The notes: generated by a model from the sequence alone, not told the origin. Positions 17,113 to 26,493 are shown, counted from the first letter of the stretch. The stretch: 54,526 nucleotides of DNA from Candidatus Mediterraneibacter faecavium (GCA_019119995.1 DWVY01000058.1:1-54526); one strand, 5' to 3'. Numbers and translations are program-made.

Positions 17113-18170
17113 AGAAAAGAATGATCGGACTCGCACTTCTTGTTGTAGTCATGCTCGTGATCGGCGGTATTTATATAGCACTCAGCCGGGCTCCAAAGAT
17201 CATCACCGCAGACGGGTATGTAGGCGGAGAAAAGATCGAACTGCTGGAAGACGAAGAAGTACAGTCAATCCTGGAAGAAGATTACGGGGTAAAAGCCGAC
17301 TACTCCCGCGCCGGCTCCCTTGACATGATGACGGCGGATATGGACGGGATGGATTACCTCTTCCCATCGAGCAGTATCGCCGAAGAATATTACGAAGATC
17401 TCCACGGTTCACCTGAGCAGAGTGAAATTGTACTCAACACCCCTATCGTGCTCTATACACATAAAGCCGTACTGGACGCATTTGACAGTCAGGGACTGAT
17501 CACTTCATCCGGCAGCTCGTATTATATCGATATGGCAAAGCTGATAGAACTGATCCAAAACGACTCTTCATGGGCAGATATCGGGCTTCCCGAACTGTAT
17601 GGCAATATTTCCGTAGACACCACTGACCCTGCAAGGTCCAATTCCGGAAATATGTTTGCCGCACTTCTTGCAAATGTATTAAACGGAGGGAAGACATTGA
17701 CGCAGGAAAATCTCCAGACGATCCTGCCGCAGCTTCAGGATATTTTCGGGAAGCTGGGATATATGGAAACATCATCCTCAGATTTGTTCAGTCAGTTCCT
17801 CAGGATGGGGATCGGGGCAAAGCCTGTCATTGCCGGATACGAAAGCCAGCTCATCGAATATGCCGCCCTGTACCCGGATCAGTACGAAACGATGAAAGAC
17901 GATATCGTCATGCTCTATCCCACACCGACCGTCTGGTCTACTCACGTGTTTATCGCTCTGGATGCAAACGGCCAGGTTCTCCTGAACGGACTTCTGGATG
18001 AAGATATCCAACGGCTTGCATGGGAGAAGCATGGATTCCGCACGGGCAATTACACGACTGTATCCGAAAGCGGCAGCCTGAACGCTCAGGGCGTGGCAGA
18101 TACGATCACTCAGGTAACTCAGGTCCCGTCGTACGATGTTATGAAAGTGATCATTGAACAACTGCAATAA
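17109..18170 (+). CDS. Extracellular solute-binding-like protein, membrane-anchored
   Basis: 353 aa. An N-terminal hydrophobic helix (about 5-27) without a lipobox cysteine probably anchors it to the outer face of the membrane. The rest resembles a periplasmic-binding fold: VGGEKIELLEDEEVQSIL, YLFPSSSIAEEYYED, NTPIVLYTHKAVLDA and DTTDPARSNSGNMFAALLANVL, parallel to the binding domain of the first gene in the cluster (TSATQSNSGASAY). No transporter permease or ATPase is nearby, so it is probably not an import component. It is translationally coupled to the XpaC-like gene. Confidence 0.7.
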   Translation: MKKRMIGLALLVVVMLVIGGIYIALSRAPKIITADGYVGGEKIELLEDEEVQSILEEDYGVKADYSRAGSLDMMTADMDGMDYLFPSSSIAEEYYEDLHGSPEQSEIVLNTPIVLYTHKAVLDAFDSQGLITSSGSSYYIDMAKLIELIQNDSSWADIGLPELYGNISVDTTDPARSNSGNMFAALLANVLNGGKTLTQENLQTILPQLQDIFGKLGYMETSSSDLFSQFLRMGIGAKPVIAGYESQLIEYAALYPDQYETMKDDIVMLYPTPTVWSTHVFIALDANGQVLLNGLLDEDIQRLAWEKHGFRTGNYTTVSESGSLNAQGVADTITQVTQVPSYDVMKVIIEQLQ

Positions 18171-18219
18171 AAAGACACTGTAAAAGATACTGAAAAGAAA
18201 TAGAAAAGGAGGCCCTCAT

Positions 18220-19338
18220 ATGCCTGAGATCACACTCGCAGACCTTGTAAGGTCCAGTTCTGTTCAGACTGCACCCGAAGCTCCGACGGCTGCTGCGAAA
18301 GAGTTAAATGAACAGCTTGCCATTCTGACTCCCGAAGAGCGCAGACAGGCAGATGAACTTAAAGAACAGATTGACGTCCGGGATTCTCAGATGCTCATGC
18401 AGTATGGTTCCGGCGCCAGACAGAACATCGCTGATTTCTCCGAAAATATCCTGAACAATATCCGTGCCCGAGATACCGGATATATCGGGGAACTGATGAC
18501 AGACCTTGTCACAAATGTACAGGATCTCAATTTTGACTCACTTGGCAAAGGCTCAGGCATCCTCGGCATCTTCCGGAAAGCAGAAGCAAAAATAAAAAAA
18601 TATCTCGCCCAGTATGAAAAGCTCGAGGTACAGGTAGACCGTATCGAAGGGAAACTGGAGGAAGCACGTATGGAAATGCTCAAGGACATCGGTATGTTCG
18701 ACTCGCTCTACCAGAAGAATCTTGACTATTTCAAACAGCTTCAGATCTACATCACGGCAGGCGATGAAAAGATAAAAGAACTCCGGGAGCAGACGATCCC
18801 GTCTCTGCGCGCCGAAGTGCAGAAAAGCGGGGATCCCATGCACGCCCAGCTCGTCCGGGATTTCGAAGATACTGTAAATCAGTTTGAGAAAAAGGTACAC
18901 GACCTGAAGACAAGCAAAACAATCGCCCTCCAGACTGCTCCTCAGATCAGGCTCATCCAGAACAACGACAAACTGCTCGCCGATAAGATCCAGACTGCCA
19001 TCCAGGAAACCATTCCCCTGTGGAAGAGCCAGATGGTAATGGCTCTCGGACTCTACAGACAACAGGAAGCGCTGAAGCTGCAGCGCGACGTCACAGATAC
19101 GACCAATGCACTGCTGCTGAAAAACTCCGAGATCCTCAAGCAGAATACTCTCGATGTGGCGAAAGAATCTGAACGCGGCATTGTAGATATCGAAACACTC
19201 AAAAAAGCAAACGAGGATCTGATCGCAACTATGAATGAAGCCGTCCGCATCCAGAAAGAAGGCCATGACAAACGCATGGCTGCTGAACAGGAACTTGTTA
19301 AGATCGAAAATGAGATCAGACAGGCGCTGCTCACATAG
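18220..19338 (+). CDS. TelA-like toxic anion resistance family protein
   Basis: 372 aa, almost entirely helical and coiled-coil, without signal or membrane helices, so cytoplasmic. The TelA/KlaA family pattern is recognisable in GIFRKAEAKIKKYLAQYEKLEVQVDRI split by family-normal changes, the LRAEVQKSGDPMHAQLVRDFEDTVNQFEKKVHDL region and the late QIRLIQNN...W.SQMVMALGLYRQQEALKLQ region. The family was named for plasmid tellurite resistance, but its molecular activity is unknown. AAAGGAGG lies 7 bases before the ATG. Final gene of the cluster; its stop is inside a hairpin. Confidence 0.88.
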   Translation: MPEITLADLVRSSSVQTAPEAPTAAAKELNEQLAILTPEERRQADELKEQIDVRDSQMLMQYGSGARQNIADFSENILNNIRARDTGYIGELMTDLVTNVQDLNFDSLGKGSGILGIFRKAEAKIKKYLAQYEKLEVQVDRIEGKLEEARMEMLKDIGMFDSLYQKNLDYFKQLQIYITAGDEKIKELREQTIPSLRAEVQKSGDPMHAQLVRDFEDTVNQFEKKVHDLKTSKTIALQTAPQIRLIQNNDKLLADKIQTAIQETIPLWKSQMVMALGLYRQQEALKLQRDVTDTTNALLLKNSEILKQNTLDVAKESERGIVDIETLKKANEDLIATMNEAVRIQKEGHDKRMAAEQELVKIENEIRQALLT

Positions 19339-19355
19339 AGCAGCGCTGCATCCTG
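19319..19355. terminator. Hairpin at the telA-like gene end
   Basis: Perfect 9-bp stem 19324-19332 with 19338-19346, loop ACATA, overlapping the stop codon; an outer ACAGG/CCTGT pairing can extend it. There is no T-run, so termination may be inefficient or the structure may protect the 3' end. Confidence 0.5.
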
Positions 19356-19691
19356 TCAGTCAGATACTTCCTTCGGCTCTTCCTCAGCCAGAGCTGCTAT
19401 TTCATCTAAGCCAAGATCAAGCAATTCCGCAATCTCCTCTCTGGACTTTCCTTTCCTTATCATGTTTTCAACAACGTGTTTAAACGCAGCATGTTCCCCC
19501 TGTTGTATGCCTTGCTGCATCCCGCGCTCCATACCTTTCTGTTCTCCCAGCCGCAGAGCACTGCTCATCTGTGAGTTATAGTCTCTGATAGCGCGTTCAC
19601 GCGCTTCATACTCCAGTTTAGCCCGCTCATCTGCACTCAATTTTTCCAGTTCCTTATACGCCTCTTCAATGAATGAATCCGTTTTTGCCAT
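19356..19691 (-). pseudogene. C-terminal fragment of PD-(D/E)XK (Rpn/transposase-like) nuclease element
   Basis: 111 residues nearly identical to the C-terminal third of the complete copy at 21378-22289 (MAKTDSFIEEAYKELEKL, then YNSQMSSALRLGEQKGMERG). The nuclease domain is absent: homology ends at 19716, and the next 27 bases (19717-19743) are identical to 22492-22518, which lie upstream of the complete gene. This is what a deletion of the element's middle would leave. The tail differs from the complete copy (MQQGIQQGEHAAFKHVV). Probably a remnant. Confidence 0.75.
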
Positions 19692-19761
19692 AGCCGCAAA
19701 CTCCTTCCTCGACTTCTAAAAAGTTATCCACTGATTGTTTAAAAATCAGAGACTCTCTTTT

Positions 19762-20106
19762 TTAGTTCTCTTGGTTATCCTCAATATCTTCTCCCAGATA
19801 AAACACTTTGAAGAAAAGCTCCAGTGACTCAAAAAGCTCTCTCTTGGTCTGTTGGAGTTCTTTGATCTTCAGCACGCTTCCGATCTCGTCAAAGAAGAAG
19901 TCGTCCTCTTTATGATCGACTTTCAATTCCAGATTGCCTTTCTCATCAAATACAAGCATCAGGATGCCGCCTACATCTTCCGTATACAGCACGCACATCA
20001 CCTGAAGTTCCTGCCTGATATTCTCCGGCAGAGAGTCAAACTCCGGATTCAGATAAAATTTCTGTTCATATGCGCTCGCCGCGCACAATACGATTTCTTC
20101 GTTCAT
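19762..20106 (-). CDS. Small acidic protein, DUF6145-like
   Basis: 114 aa from the ATG at 20106, which has GGGAGGAG 7 bases upstream (the frame is open further upstream into birA but without a ribosome site). The start MNEEIVLCAASAYEQKFYLNPEF fits, from memory, a family of unknown function found next to birA in Lachnospiraceae. The protein is acidic, has no membrane segment and ends in a helix rich in Glu/Leu. It probably shares the birA transcript across a gap of about 205 bp. Function unknown. Confidence 0.65.
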   Translation of the reverse strand: MNEEIVLCAASAYEQKFYLNPEFDSLPENIRQELQVMCVLYTEDVGGILMLVFDEKGNLELKVDHKEDDFFFDEIGSVLKIKELQQTKRELFESLELFFKVFYLGEDIEDNQEN

Positions 20107-20311
20107 AATACACTCCTCCCTGTACTGCTCTTCGCATACCTGCTCCCCGCATGACCGCATGACCTGCTTTCCGCCTGCAGACAGCTCGATTACGCCGTTC
20201 TGCGGCTTCATCTCGCTGTATAGCGTCCGCCATATATCATGGACGACATGCTCAGCATTGCAGATACATCTGCATGCCGCGCCGGTTATCCATGCTGCAT
20301 GCTCAGACTTG

Positions 20312-21310
20312 TCACACGTACCCGTACACGCCACGCACGGATACTTCTCCTGCGTTTATTTTTTCTATAGTCCCGTCTTCTCTGCGCACGATCAGTTCTC
20401 CTGTCTGGTCAATACCGACTGCATGAGCCTGATATGTATCTCTCGCGCCGATGATACGGACTTCTCGGTCACGATTCACCAACAGGGCGCTGTATCGATC
20501 CATCAGACCGGACAGGTCTTCTGTCTCCAGGAATGTCTCGTAGTTATCCTCAAGCCGCTCCATAACTGCCGCGATCAGAGGCGCACGTTTCACTGTATGA
20601 CCGTACTCTATCCTTAGGGAGGTCGCCGTCTGCGCGATTTCTTCCGGAAATTCTGTTATATTCACATTGATACCAACGCCTATGGTCACATGATTGATAT
20701 AGTCGATCTGGCTGCTCATCTCTGTCAGGATACCAGCCAGCTTTTTCCCGTTGATAATGATATCGTTAGGCCACTTGATCTGAAGTGCAGGACATTCGGC
20801 CTGTGACATGCACTGCCTGATCCCTTCCGCCACGCTGAGCGCCATGACAAGCGTGAGCATGGACGCTTTATTCGGTGCGATCTCAGGGCGCAGCAGGATA
20901 GACATATATATACTGCTGCCCGCAGGGGACTCCCACGTCCGCCCGCGCCGTCCGCGCCCTGCCGTCTGCCTGTCCGCCACCGCAAGAGTGCCATGAGGCG
21001 CGCCCTCATCTCCAACCTGTTTGATCCTCAGATTTGTAGAGTCCGTCACGTCATAATATAATATATTTCTTCCCGCCCACCGGGTGTTTATCAGGCTGGA
21101 AAGTTCTTCCTTCGTCATCACGTCCGGGCTGTCCACAATATGATATCCTTTATTGCGCACGGCTTCCACCCAATAGCCATCCTCCTGGAGCTGATGGATC
21201 ACTTTCCATACAGCAGTCCGGGAGACGCCGAACCGCTCGCTAATCTGCTGCCCGGATACATAGCCGTCCGTCTCACGGAGAAGCTTTAAGATTTCTGTCT
21301 TCATATTCAA
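20312..21310 (-). CDS. birA: Biotin operon repressor / biotin-protein ligase
   Basis: 332 aa. It activates biotin with ATP and attaches it to carrier proteins, and the N-terminal winged helix (about 1-60: ISERFGVSRTAVWKVIHQLQ) binds DNA as a repressor. The catalytic signature GRGRRGRTWESPAGSSIY is near 115-132, LQIKWPNDIIINGKKLAGIL near 178-197, and the C-terminal SH3-like domain ends EVSVRGVYGYV. Being of the long, regulatory (group II) type, it may sense biotin status in this cell. No biotin genes are in the window. Confidence 0.95.
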   Translation of the reverse strand: MNMKTEILKLLRETDGYVSGQQISERFGVSRTAVWKVIHQLQEDGYWVEAVRNKGYHIVDSPDVMTKEELSSLINTRWAGRNILYYDVTDSTNLRIKQVGDEGAPHGTLAVADRQTAGRGRRGRTWESPAGSSIYMSILLRPEIAPNKASMLTLVMALSVAEGIRQCMSQAECPALQIKWPNDIIINGKKLAGILTEMSSQIDYINHVTIGVGINVNITEFPEEIAQTATSLRIEYGHTVKRAPLIAAVMERLEDNYETFLETEDLSGLMDRYSALLVNRDREVRIIGARDTYQAHAVGIDQTGELIVRREDGTIEKINAGEVSVRGVYGYV

Positions 21311-21377
21311 TCACTTTCCTGTCATTTATTGACATGTTATATACGCAAATATTCTAACATAATCAAAAGAATTGATT

Positions 21378-22289
21378 TTATTCCTTCTCTTTCCCTGCAA
21401 GTTCCCTAACCTCGCTGAGGTTCAGCCCGAGCAGTTCCGCAGTCTCTTCCATTGATCTTCCTTTCTTAAGCTGATTTTCAATGATACGTCTGCGTTCTTC
21501 TCTCTCCCCCTGACGGATGCCGCGTTCCATACCCTTCTGTTCTCCCAGCCGCAGGGCACTGCTCATCTGTGAGTTGTAGTCTCTGATAGCGCGTTCACGC
21601 GCTTCATACTCCAGTTTAGCCCGCTCATCCGCACTCAATTTTTCCAGTTCCTTATACGCCTCTTCAATGAATGAATCCGTTTTTGCCATAGCCGCAAACT
21701 CCTTCCTCGACTTCCCGCCAAAGAATTTCATCCACTTAATAAGGTCGTCTCCACTCCTGATATCCGTAGGCAGCTTTTTGAGTTCCAGAATCTGTATCTC
21801 CATAAGATCCGTATATTTCTTCCCGGTTTTCTTGTCACAAAAGCATATCGTACGGTAACATTCGGTATCTTTTTCAAAATGAATAAAGTCCAAAATGCTG
21901 ACATGTATGCATTTTTTAAGATTCTCGTAAGGTTCTCCTCTCTTGAGCTGATCAGCAAATATCTTGCTCAGATAAAAGAGCACCCGGGCATCCCAATAGG
22001 CAAAATATGCCACCTGCATCTCCATGTCGATCTGTGTTTTATCTTCCAACAATACCCGGACATCAAGAACTCCAAGTTTATCATCCGGATATTCCTGTCT
22101 GAGCATAGTCGGGAGCAGCACAGTCTCGCGGATACTCTCCGGATCTTTCTTAAGAAGCGCTGCAATAAATCCTTTTCGGACCTTAGGATTATTCATCAGG
22201 CTTTTAAAACAGAAATCCACGGTAGGAAGCATTATAAAATTGTCATTATTTCGTTCTACGTTTTCTTTGAGAGCGTCTGCTTGCTTCAT
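21378..22289 (-). CDS. PD-(D/E)XK nuclease family (Rpn/putative transposase) protein, complete copy
   Basis: 303 aa. Starts with the family pattern NFIMLPTVDFCFKSLMNNPKVRKGFIAALL split by normal changes; the nuclease core includes LGVLDVRVLLEDKTQIDMEMQ (D and E-x-Q of the PD-(D/E)XK site) near 75-95. The C-terminal part is shared almost exactly with the fragments at 19356-19691 and 28258-28611. The tail after GEQKGMERG is a Gln/Arg/Gly-rich variable stretch. Related Rpn proteins are DNA endonucleases that stimulate recA-independent recombination; whether this element moves is unknown. Confidence 0.82.
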   Translation of the reverse strand: MKQADALKENVERNNDNFIMLPTVDFCFKSLMNNPKVRKGFIAALLKKDPESIRETVLLPTMLRQEYPDDKLGVLDVRVLLEDKTQIDMEMQVAYFAYWDARVLFYLSKIFADQLKRGEPYENLKKCIHVSILDFIHFEKDTECYRTICFCDKKTGKKYTDLMEIQILELKKLPTDIRSGDDLIKWMKFFGGKSRKEFAAMAKTDSFIEEAYKELEKLSADERAKLEYEARERAIRDYNSQMSSALRLGEQKGMERGIRQGEREERRRIIENQLKKGRSMEETAELLGLNLSEVRELAGKEKE

Positions 22290-22364
22290 AGTTATTTCTC
22301 CTTCATCTTATCATATCTCTTAAAAATAAAAAAGTGGAATTCAACTCGATGATCATCTTCTCAG

Positions 22365-22412
22365 ACTGTCCGGACAGTGAAAGACATCCGGAGCAAATCA
22401 TCTCCGGATGTC
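22365..22412 (-). terminator. Palindrome and hairpin after the radical SAM gene
   Basis: ACTGTCCGGACAGT (22365-22378) is a perfect palindrome, and 22383-22393 pair perfectly over 11 bp with 22402-22412 (loop CAAATCAT). It lies 150 bp past the radical SAM stop. There is no clear T-run. Confidence 0.4.
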
Positions 22413-22491
22413 CCCAAAATACCATAATATTTTCAGACTTGCAATAAAGAATTCATTGAAAGTACAGTTACCAACAAACTTACACTAATTA

Positions 22492-22518
22492 TAAAAAGTT
22501 ATCCACTGATTGTTTAAA
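22492..22518. repeat. 27-bp copy of the nuclease-element outer sequence
   Basis: Identical over 27 bases to 19717-19743. It lies about 200 bp upstream of the complete nuclease gene, and the other copy abuts the truncated gene. It contains TTATCCACT, one base from a DnaA box. Confidence 0.7.
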
Positions 22519-22560
22519 TTTGAGATTTTTCAACTTTTTCCGGTTTACCGGGGAGTAATA

Positions 22561-23901
22561 TCATACATGGCTCTCCTCCCACAGTTTATCCGCGGTCGGT
22601 TTCCAGTTCTTCGCATACGGCACGCATCTGTCGCACAGTTCATCCACGCTCTCCGGATCCTGATAATCCGTATTCACGGCCCCGGTCTCTTTTACGAGCT
22701 GTTTTAACCTGCCCGGATTCTCGAGCATTGGACACGGGCGCAGATGGTTGCTGTTGAACGGCTGGTTGTCGTGGTAAGCCTGGAAGATCGGGCTTCTCAG
22801 CGCATCCAGCAGCGTGCAGTCATGGATATTTACATTGGAGTAATGGATAAATACGCACGGCTCCACATCGCCCTTTGCATTGATGTGCAGGTATCTCCTG
22901 CCGCCGGCGATACAGCCGCCGACGTACTCTCCGTCGTTCTGGAAGTCCATTCCGAAGATCGGCTTCGTCTCGCGGAAATGACGGATGCGGTGGTACATCT
23001 TTTCTCTCTGCTCCGGCGTCGGGAGGAGATCTGTCACAGCACCGTGTCCTACCGGCATATAGTGGAAGTACCATACGAACAGCGCGCCGCTTTCGATCAT
23101 CATGTCATAGAACTCTTCGCTGCTGACGTCCTCAAAGTTCTGGCTCGTGTAACATACCGAGATACCGAACGGCAGCTTGTGTTCTTTCATCAGCTCCATC
23201 GCATGGCGCACTTTGTGGTAGACGCCCTCGCCGCGGCGTCCGTCGTTGGCTTTCTCAAATCCTTCCAGGCTGATCGCCGGTACGAAGTTCTTCACTCTGA
23301 GCATTTCCTGACAGAATTCTTCATCGATCATCGTTCCGTTTGTAAACGCAAGAAACTCGCAGTCCGGGTGCATCTCGCAGATCTTAAAGATATCTTTCCT
23401 GCGTACCGTGGGCTCCCCGCCGGTATAGATATACATATAGGTGCCCAGTTTCTTGCCCTGGCGCACGATGGAATCGATATCTTCAAGACTTAAATTATAC
23501 TGGTGTCCGTACTCCGCCGCCCAGCAGCCGGTACAGTTCAGGTTGCACGCCGTCGTAGGATCCAACAGGATCGCCCACGGGATATTGCAGTTATATTTCT
23601 TAGCCATCTCCTCCTGTGTCGCGCTTCCTTTCAGACTCGCATTTGTGATAAAGTTCTGGAAAAATGCCCTGCGCACGCCCGGATCCAGCTCATAGAGCCT
23701 TAAGATAAGCTGGTACCAGTTATTCTTCTCTTCAATAGATCTTCTGATCGCGTTTCTCTGGCTCGTGTACCAGTCTTTCGGCATCAGGCGGTCCACAAAG
23801 GCCATCAGCTTCGGGATGTTCTCCTCCGGATTGCCTTCAAGGTAATTGAGAGCCTGATTTACTGTAAATTCCTGCATTGTTTCTTTGATTGACTTTCCCA
23901 T
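22561..23901 (-). CDS. Radical SAM protein with SPASM-like C-terminus
   Basis: 446 aa from the ATG at 23901 (AGGAAGGAAG upstream); a longer frame exists but lacks a ribosome site. The [4Fe-4S] motif is CNLNCTGC (C119, C123, C126), followed by YTGGEP (160-164). The C-terminal part has more cysteines (GGCIAGG, PCVFIHYSN, RPCPML, CDRCVPY) that suggest an additional cluster. The N-terminal 110 aa are a helical domain before the barrel. No peptide substrate gene is adjacent. It follows ftsH by 65 bp in the same direction, so they are probably co-transcribed. Reaction unknown. Confidence 0.88.
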   Translation of the reverse strand: MGKSIKETMQEFTVNQALNYLEGNPEENIPKLMAFVDRLMPKDWYTSQRNAIRRSIEEKNNWYQLILRLYELDPGVRRAFFQNFITNASLKGSATQEEMAKKYNCNIPWAILLDPTTACNLNCTGCWAAEYGHQYNLSLEDIDSIVRQGKKLGTYMYIYTGGEPTVRRKDIFKICEMHPDCEFLAFTNGTMIDEEFCQEMLRVKNFVPAISLEGFEKANDGRRGEGVYHKVRHAMELMKEHKLPFGISVCYTSQNFEDVSSEEFYDMMIESGALFVWYFHYMPVGHGAVTDLLPTPEQREKMYHRIRHFRETKPIFGMDFQNDGEYVGGCIAGGRRYLHINAKGDVEPCVFIHYSNVNIHDCTLLDALRSPIFQAYHDNQPFNSNHLRPCPMLENPGRLKQLVKETGAVNTDYQDPESVDELCDRCVPYAKNWKPTADKLWEESHV

Positions 23902-23966
23902 TTGTATTTCTTCCTTCCTGTTCGTCTTCTGTAAAATGTATTTGCTGTTTTTATGATTTATCACCG

Positions 23967-25790
23967 TTATGCGGCGTTAAGTATGTTCATAAATTCCTCA
24001 CCCGTGATCGTCTCTCTGTCGTAGAGATAATCCGCCAGCTGATCCAGTTTTTCCCTGTTGTCCGCAAGGATCTCCGCAGCTTTCTCATGCTGCTTTTTCA
24101 CCAGTTCTACCACCTGACGGTCGATCTCCGCCTGTGTTTCCGCCGAGCAGCTCAGCGATGTGTCGCCGCCCAGATACTGGTTGTTCACAGTCTCCATAGC
24201 CACCATATCGAAGTCTTTGCTCATGCCGTATCTGGTGATCATAGACCGGGCAAGCTTGGTCGCCTGCTCGATATCATTGGAAGCGCCGGTGGATGAAGAA
24301 TGAAAGACCAGTTCCTCGGCTGCTCTTCCGCCGGTCAGTGTGGCGATCTTGTTCTCCAGCTCCTCCTGGCTCATGAGATAATGATTGCCCTCCTCCACCT
24401 GCATCGTGTACCCCAGCGCTCCTGAAGTACGCGGAACGATGGTGATCTTCTGGACCGGAGCGGAATTGTTCTGCTTCGCCGCCACAAGGGCATGCCCGAT
24501 CTCATGGTAAGCGACCACACGCTTCTCTTTATCGGTGAGGATCGCATTTTTCTTCTGGTATCCCGCGATCACGACCTCGATACTCTCCTCAAGGTCCGCC
24601 TCTGTCACGAAGCTCCTGTTCTCTCTTACCGCACGAAGCGCCGCCTCATTGATGATATTAGCGAGCTCCGCCCCGGATGCTCCGGAAGCCATACGGGCGA
24701 TCTTGTTGAAATCTACGGACTCGTCCAGTTTTACTTTCTTCGCATGGACTTTCAGGATCTCCTCGCGCCCTTTCAGATCCGGCAGTTCCACCGGCACCCT
24801 CCGGTCGAACCGTCCCGGCCTTGTAAGCGCCGGGTCAAGGGATTCCGGACGGTTCGTGGCAGCAAGGATAATGACGCCGTTATTGGACTCAAATCCGTCC
24901 ATCTCAGTCAGAAGCTGGTTCAGTGTCTGCTCCCTCTCATCATTTCCGCCCACGCGGCCGTCACGTTTCTGGCCGATGGCGTCGATCTCATCGATAAATA
25001 CGATACAGGGCGCCTTTTCCTTCGCCTGCCGGAACAGGTCGCGGACTTTCGACGCGCCCATGCCGACGAACATCTCTACGAATTCGGAACCCGACATAGA
25101 GAAGAACGGCACATTAGACTCGCCCGCAACAGCTTTTGCAAGCATCGTCTTACCGGTTCCCGGAGGGCCTACCAGCAGGATGCCCTTTGGCATGGACGCT
25201 CCGATCTCTCTGTATTTCGCAGGATTATGAAGGTAATCCACGATCTCTGAGAGATTCTCTTTCGCCTCGTCCTCCCCGGCCACATCGGAAAAACGGATGC
25301 CCTCTGAAGATTTCACATATACCTTGGCGTTGCTCTTTCCCATTCCGAAGATCATGGAGTCAGGGCCGCCGCTCGCCCGGTTCATCAGTTTTCTTGACAT
25401 ATACTGGCCAATCCCGATGAAGATCGCGATCGGCAGGATCCACGAGAGGATGAAGGACAGTACCGGCGACATCTGCTCGATGATCTGCCCCGAGAATTTT
25501 GCTCCCGATGCGTACAGCCTCTCCGTCATCCCCGGATCCTCCACCATTCCGGTCTTGTAGATCTTATCTCCGTCTTTATTCGTAAAAATGACTTCATTAT
25601 CCTCCTGGTTGATCTGGACCTGTCCGATCTCCTCTTTCTCTGTCATTTCTATAAATGTGTCATATCCTACTTCCTGTACCTGCCGTTCCGCCGCCCACGG
25701 CATAAGCAGGAAATTAAACAGGAGCAGGACTGCCAGCACGATCGCATAATAGTAGATCAGCGGTTTTCTCGGTTTCTTTACTTCCTGCAT
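23967..25790 (-). CDS. ftsH: ATP-dependent zinc metalloprotease FtsH
   Basis: 607-aa membrane AAA+ protease. Two membrane helices (about 11-31 and 110-128) flank a small extracytoplasmic domain. Walker A is GPPGTGKT (208-215), Walker [12 protein letters not shown], the second region of homology with arginine finger TRPGRFDRR, and the protease site HEIGH (429-433), where most FtsH proteins have HEAGH; the zinc-binding HExxH is intact. It degrades unneeded or damaged membrane and regulatory proteins. It overlaps the upstream coiled-coil gene by 13 bp. Genomes of this group often carry more than one ftsH; this could be the accessory one. Confidence 0.95.
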   Translation of the reverse strand: MQEVKKPRKPLIYYYAIVLAVLLLFNFLLMPWAAERQVQEVGYDTFIEMTEKEEIGQVQINQEDNEVIFTNKDGDKIYKTGMVEDPGMTERLYASGAKFSGQIIEQMSPVLSFILSWILPIAIFIGIGQYMSRKLMNRASGGPDSMIFGMGKSNAKVYVKSSEGIRFSDVAGEDEAKENLSEIVDYLHNPAKYREIGASMPKGILLVGPPGTGKTMLAKAVAGESNVPFFSMSGSEFVEMFVGMGASKVRDLFRQAKEKAPCIVFIDEIDAIGQKRDGRVGGNDEREQTLNQLLTEMDGFESNNGVIILAATNRPESLDPALTRPGRFDRRVPVELPDLKGREEILKVHAKKVKLDESVDFNKIARMASGASGAELANIINEAALRAVRENRSFVTEADLEESIEVVIAGYQKKNAILTDKEKRVVAYHEIGHALVAAKQNNSAPVQKITIVPRTSGALGYTMQVEEGNHYLMSQEELENKIATLTGGRAAEELVFHSSSTGASNDIEQATKLARSMITRYGMSKDFDMVAMETVNNQYLGGDTSLSCSAETQAEIDRQVVELVKKQHEKAAEILADNREKLDQLADYLYDRETITGEEFMNILNAA

Positions 25791-26299
25791 ATCATCGTCT
25801 CCTCTTTTCTATAATCTTTTCTTCCATTGTCTGCTTTCCCACTGTTGTCCGCGTTATCTCTGTTGTCTGCTTTATCTATATCAGGCAGACACTGACTGTC
25901 CAGCGCGCTCAGGGCGGAGATCAGCGCCTGCTGCATGGCAAGCGTGGCAAAATCCATTGCGAACTCCGCATAAAGCATTCCTGCCTCGCTCTTGTCCTCG
26001 TCCGGACTGCTTTCATCAGAGTGCAGATCCGATACGACCTGCTTTTTCAGTTCCTCTACCTTTCTCCTGTAATCAAGCTGCACCTGTGTCAGCCTTGCCA
26101 CGGCAGGAGACCGGCACGACCTCGCCTTTTCCTCCAGCAGCATCGAGTTTTCCGCATATTCTTCTCTGGCTCTCTCCAGCTCGGAATGGATCTTGTCCTT
26201 TCCTCCCCGCTCGCAGGTCCGGATCCTGCACTGCAGTTTTCCGTATTGCTCTTCCATTTCATATAACTTATAGGCAAATACGCTTTCATCAATATTCAT
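25778..26299 (-). CDS. Coiled-coil protein of unknown function upstream of ftsH
   Basis: 173 aa, not recognised. Charged helices with heptad-like spacing run from about 10 to 95; an acidic linker follows (SDESSPDEDKSEAG), then a hydrophobic but probably soluble helix (MLYAEFAMDFATLAMQQALISALSALD) interrupted only by small residues, and a low-complexity Asp/Asn/Lys tail (DKADNRDNADNSGKADN). AAAGGAGG stands before the ATG. The 13-bp overlap with ftsH suggests joint translation and perhaps an adaptor or partner role, which is inference. Confidence 0.65.
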   Translation of the reverse strand: MNIDESVFAYKLYEMEEQYGKLQCRIRTCERGGKDKIHSELERAREEYAENSMLLEEKARSCRSPAVARLTQVQLDYRRKVEELKKQVVSDLHSDESSPDEDKSEAGMLYAEFAMDFATLAMQQALISALSALDSQCLPDIDKADNRDNADNSGKADNGRKDYRKEETMICRK

Positions 26300-26464
26300 C
26301 GAAAGACGTCCTCCTTTCTGTGTTTTGTGGTACAGACATCTTTACGTCTTACAGACCCCACATTTTTTATATAGCAAATGCAGCACCTGATTGCGACTCT
26401 CAATTTTTAAAATCTGTATTGACAAATACCGCGTTTTGTAAACATTTCTGACAGATCCGGCATT

Positions 26465-26493
26465 TTGTAAAGACAGGAACAGAGAATTATAAG
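26465..26493 (+). promoter_or_regulatory. Promoter of the DUF308-type gene
   Basis: TTGTAA (26465-26470), 17-bp spacer, TATAAG (26488-26493). A second TTTTGTAAA lies at 26434-26442, so two similar elements repeat about 30 bp apart in this divergent gap. Confidence 0.45.

Noticed and set aside
20107..20334. N-terminal extension of the DUF6145-like protein into birA
   Set aside because: The frame is open by chance; the ATG at 20106 has a strong ribosome site, while the upstream start overlaps the birA end.
19717..22518. TTATCCACT sites as a replication origin
   Set aside because: Only two near-DnaA boxes, both inside a duplicated sequence, with no dnaA/dnaN genes or AT-rich unwinding cluster.
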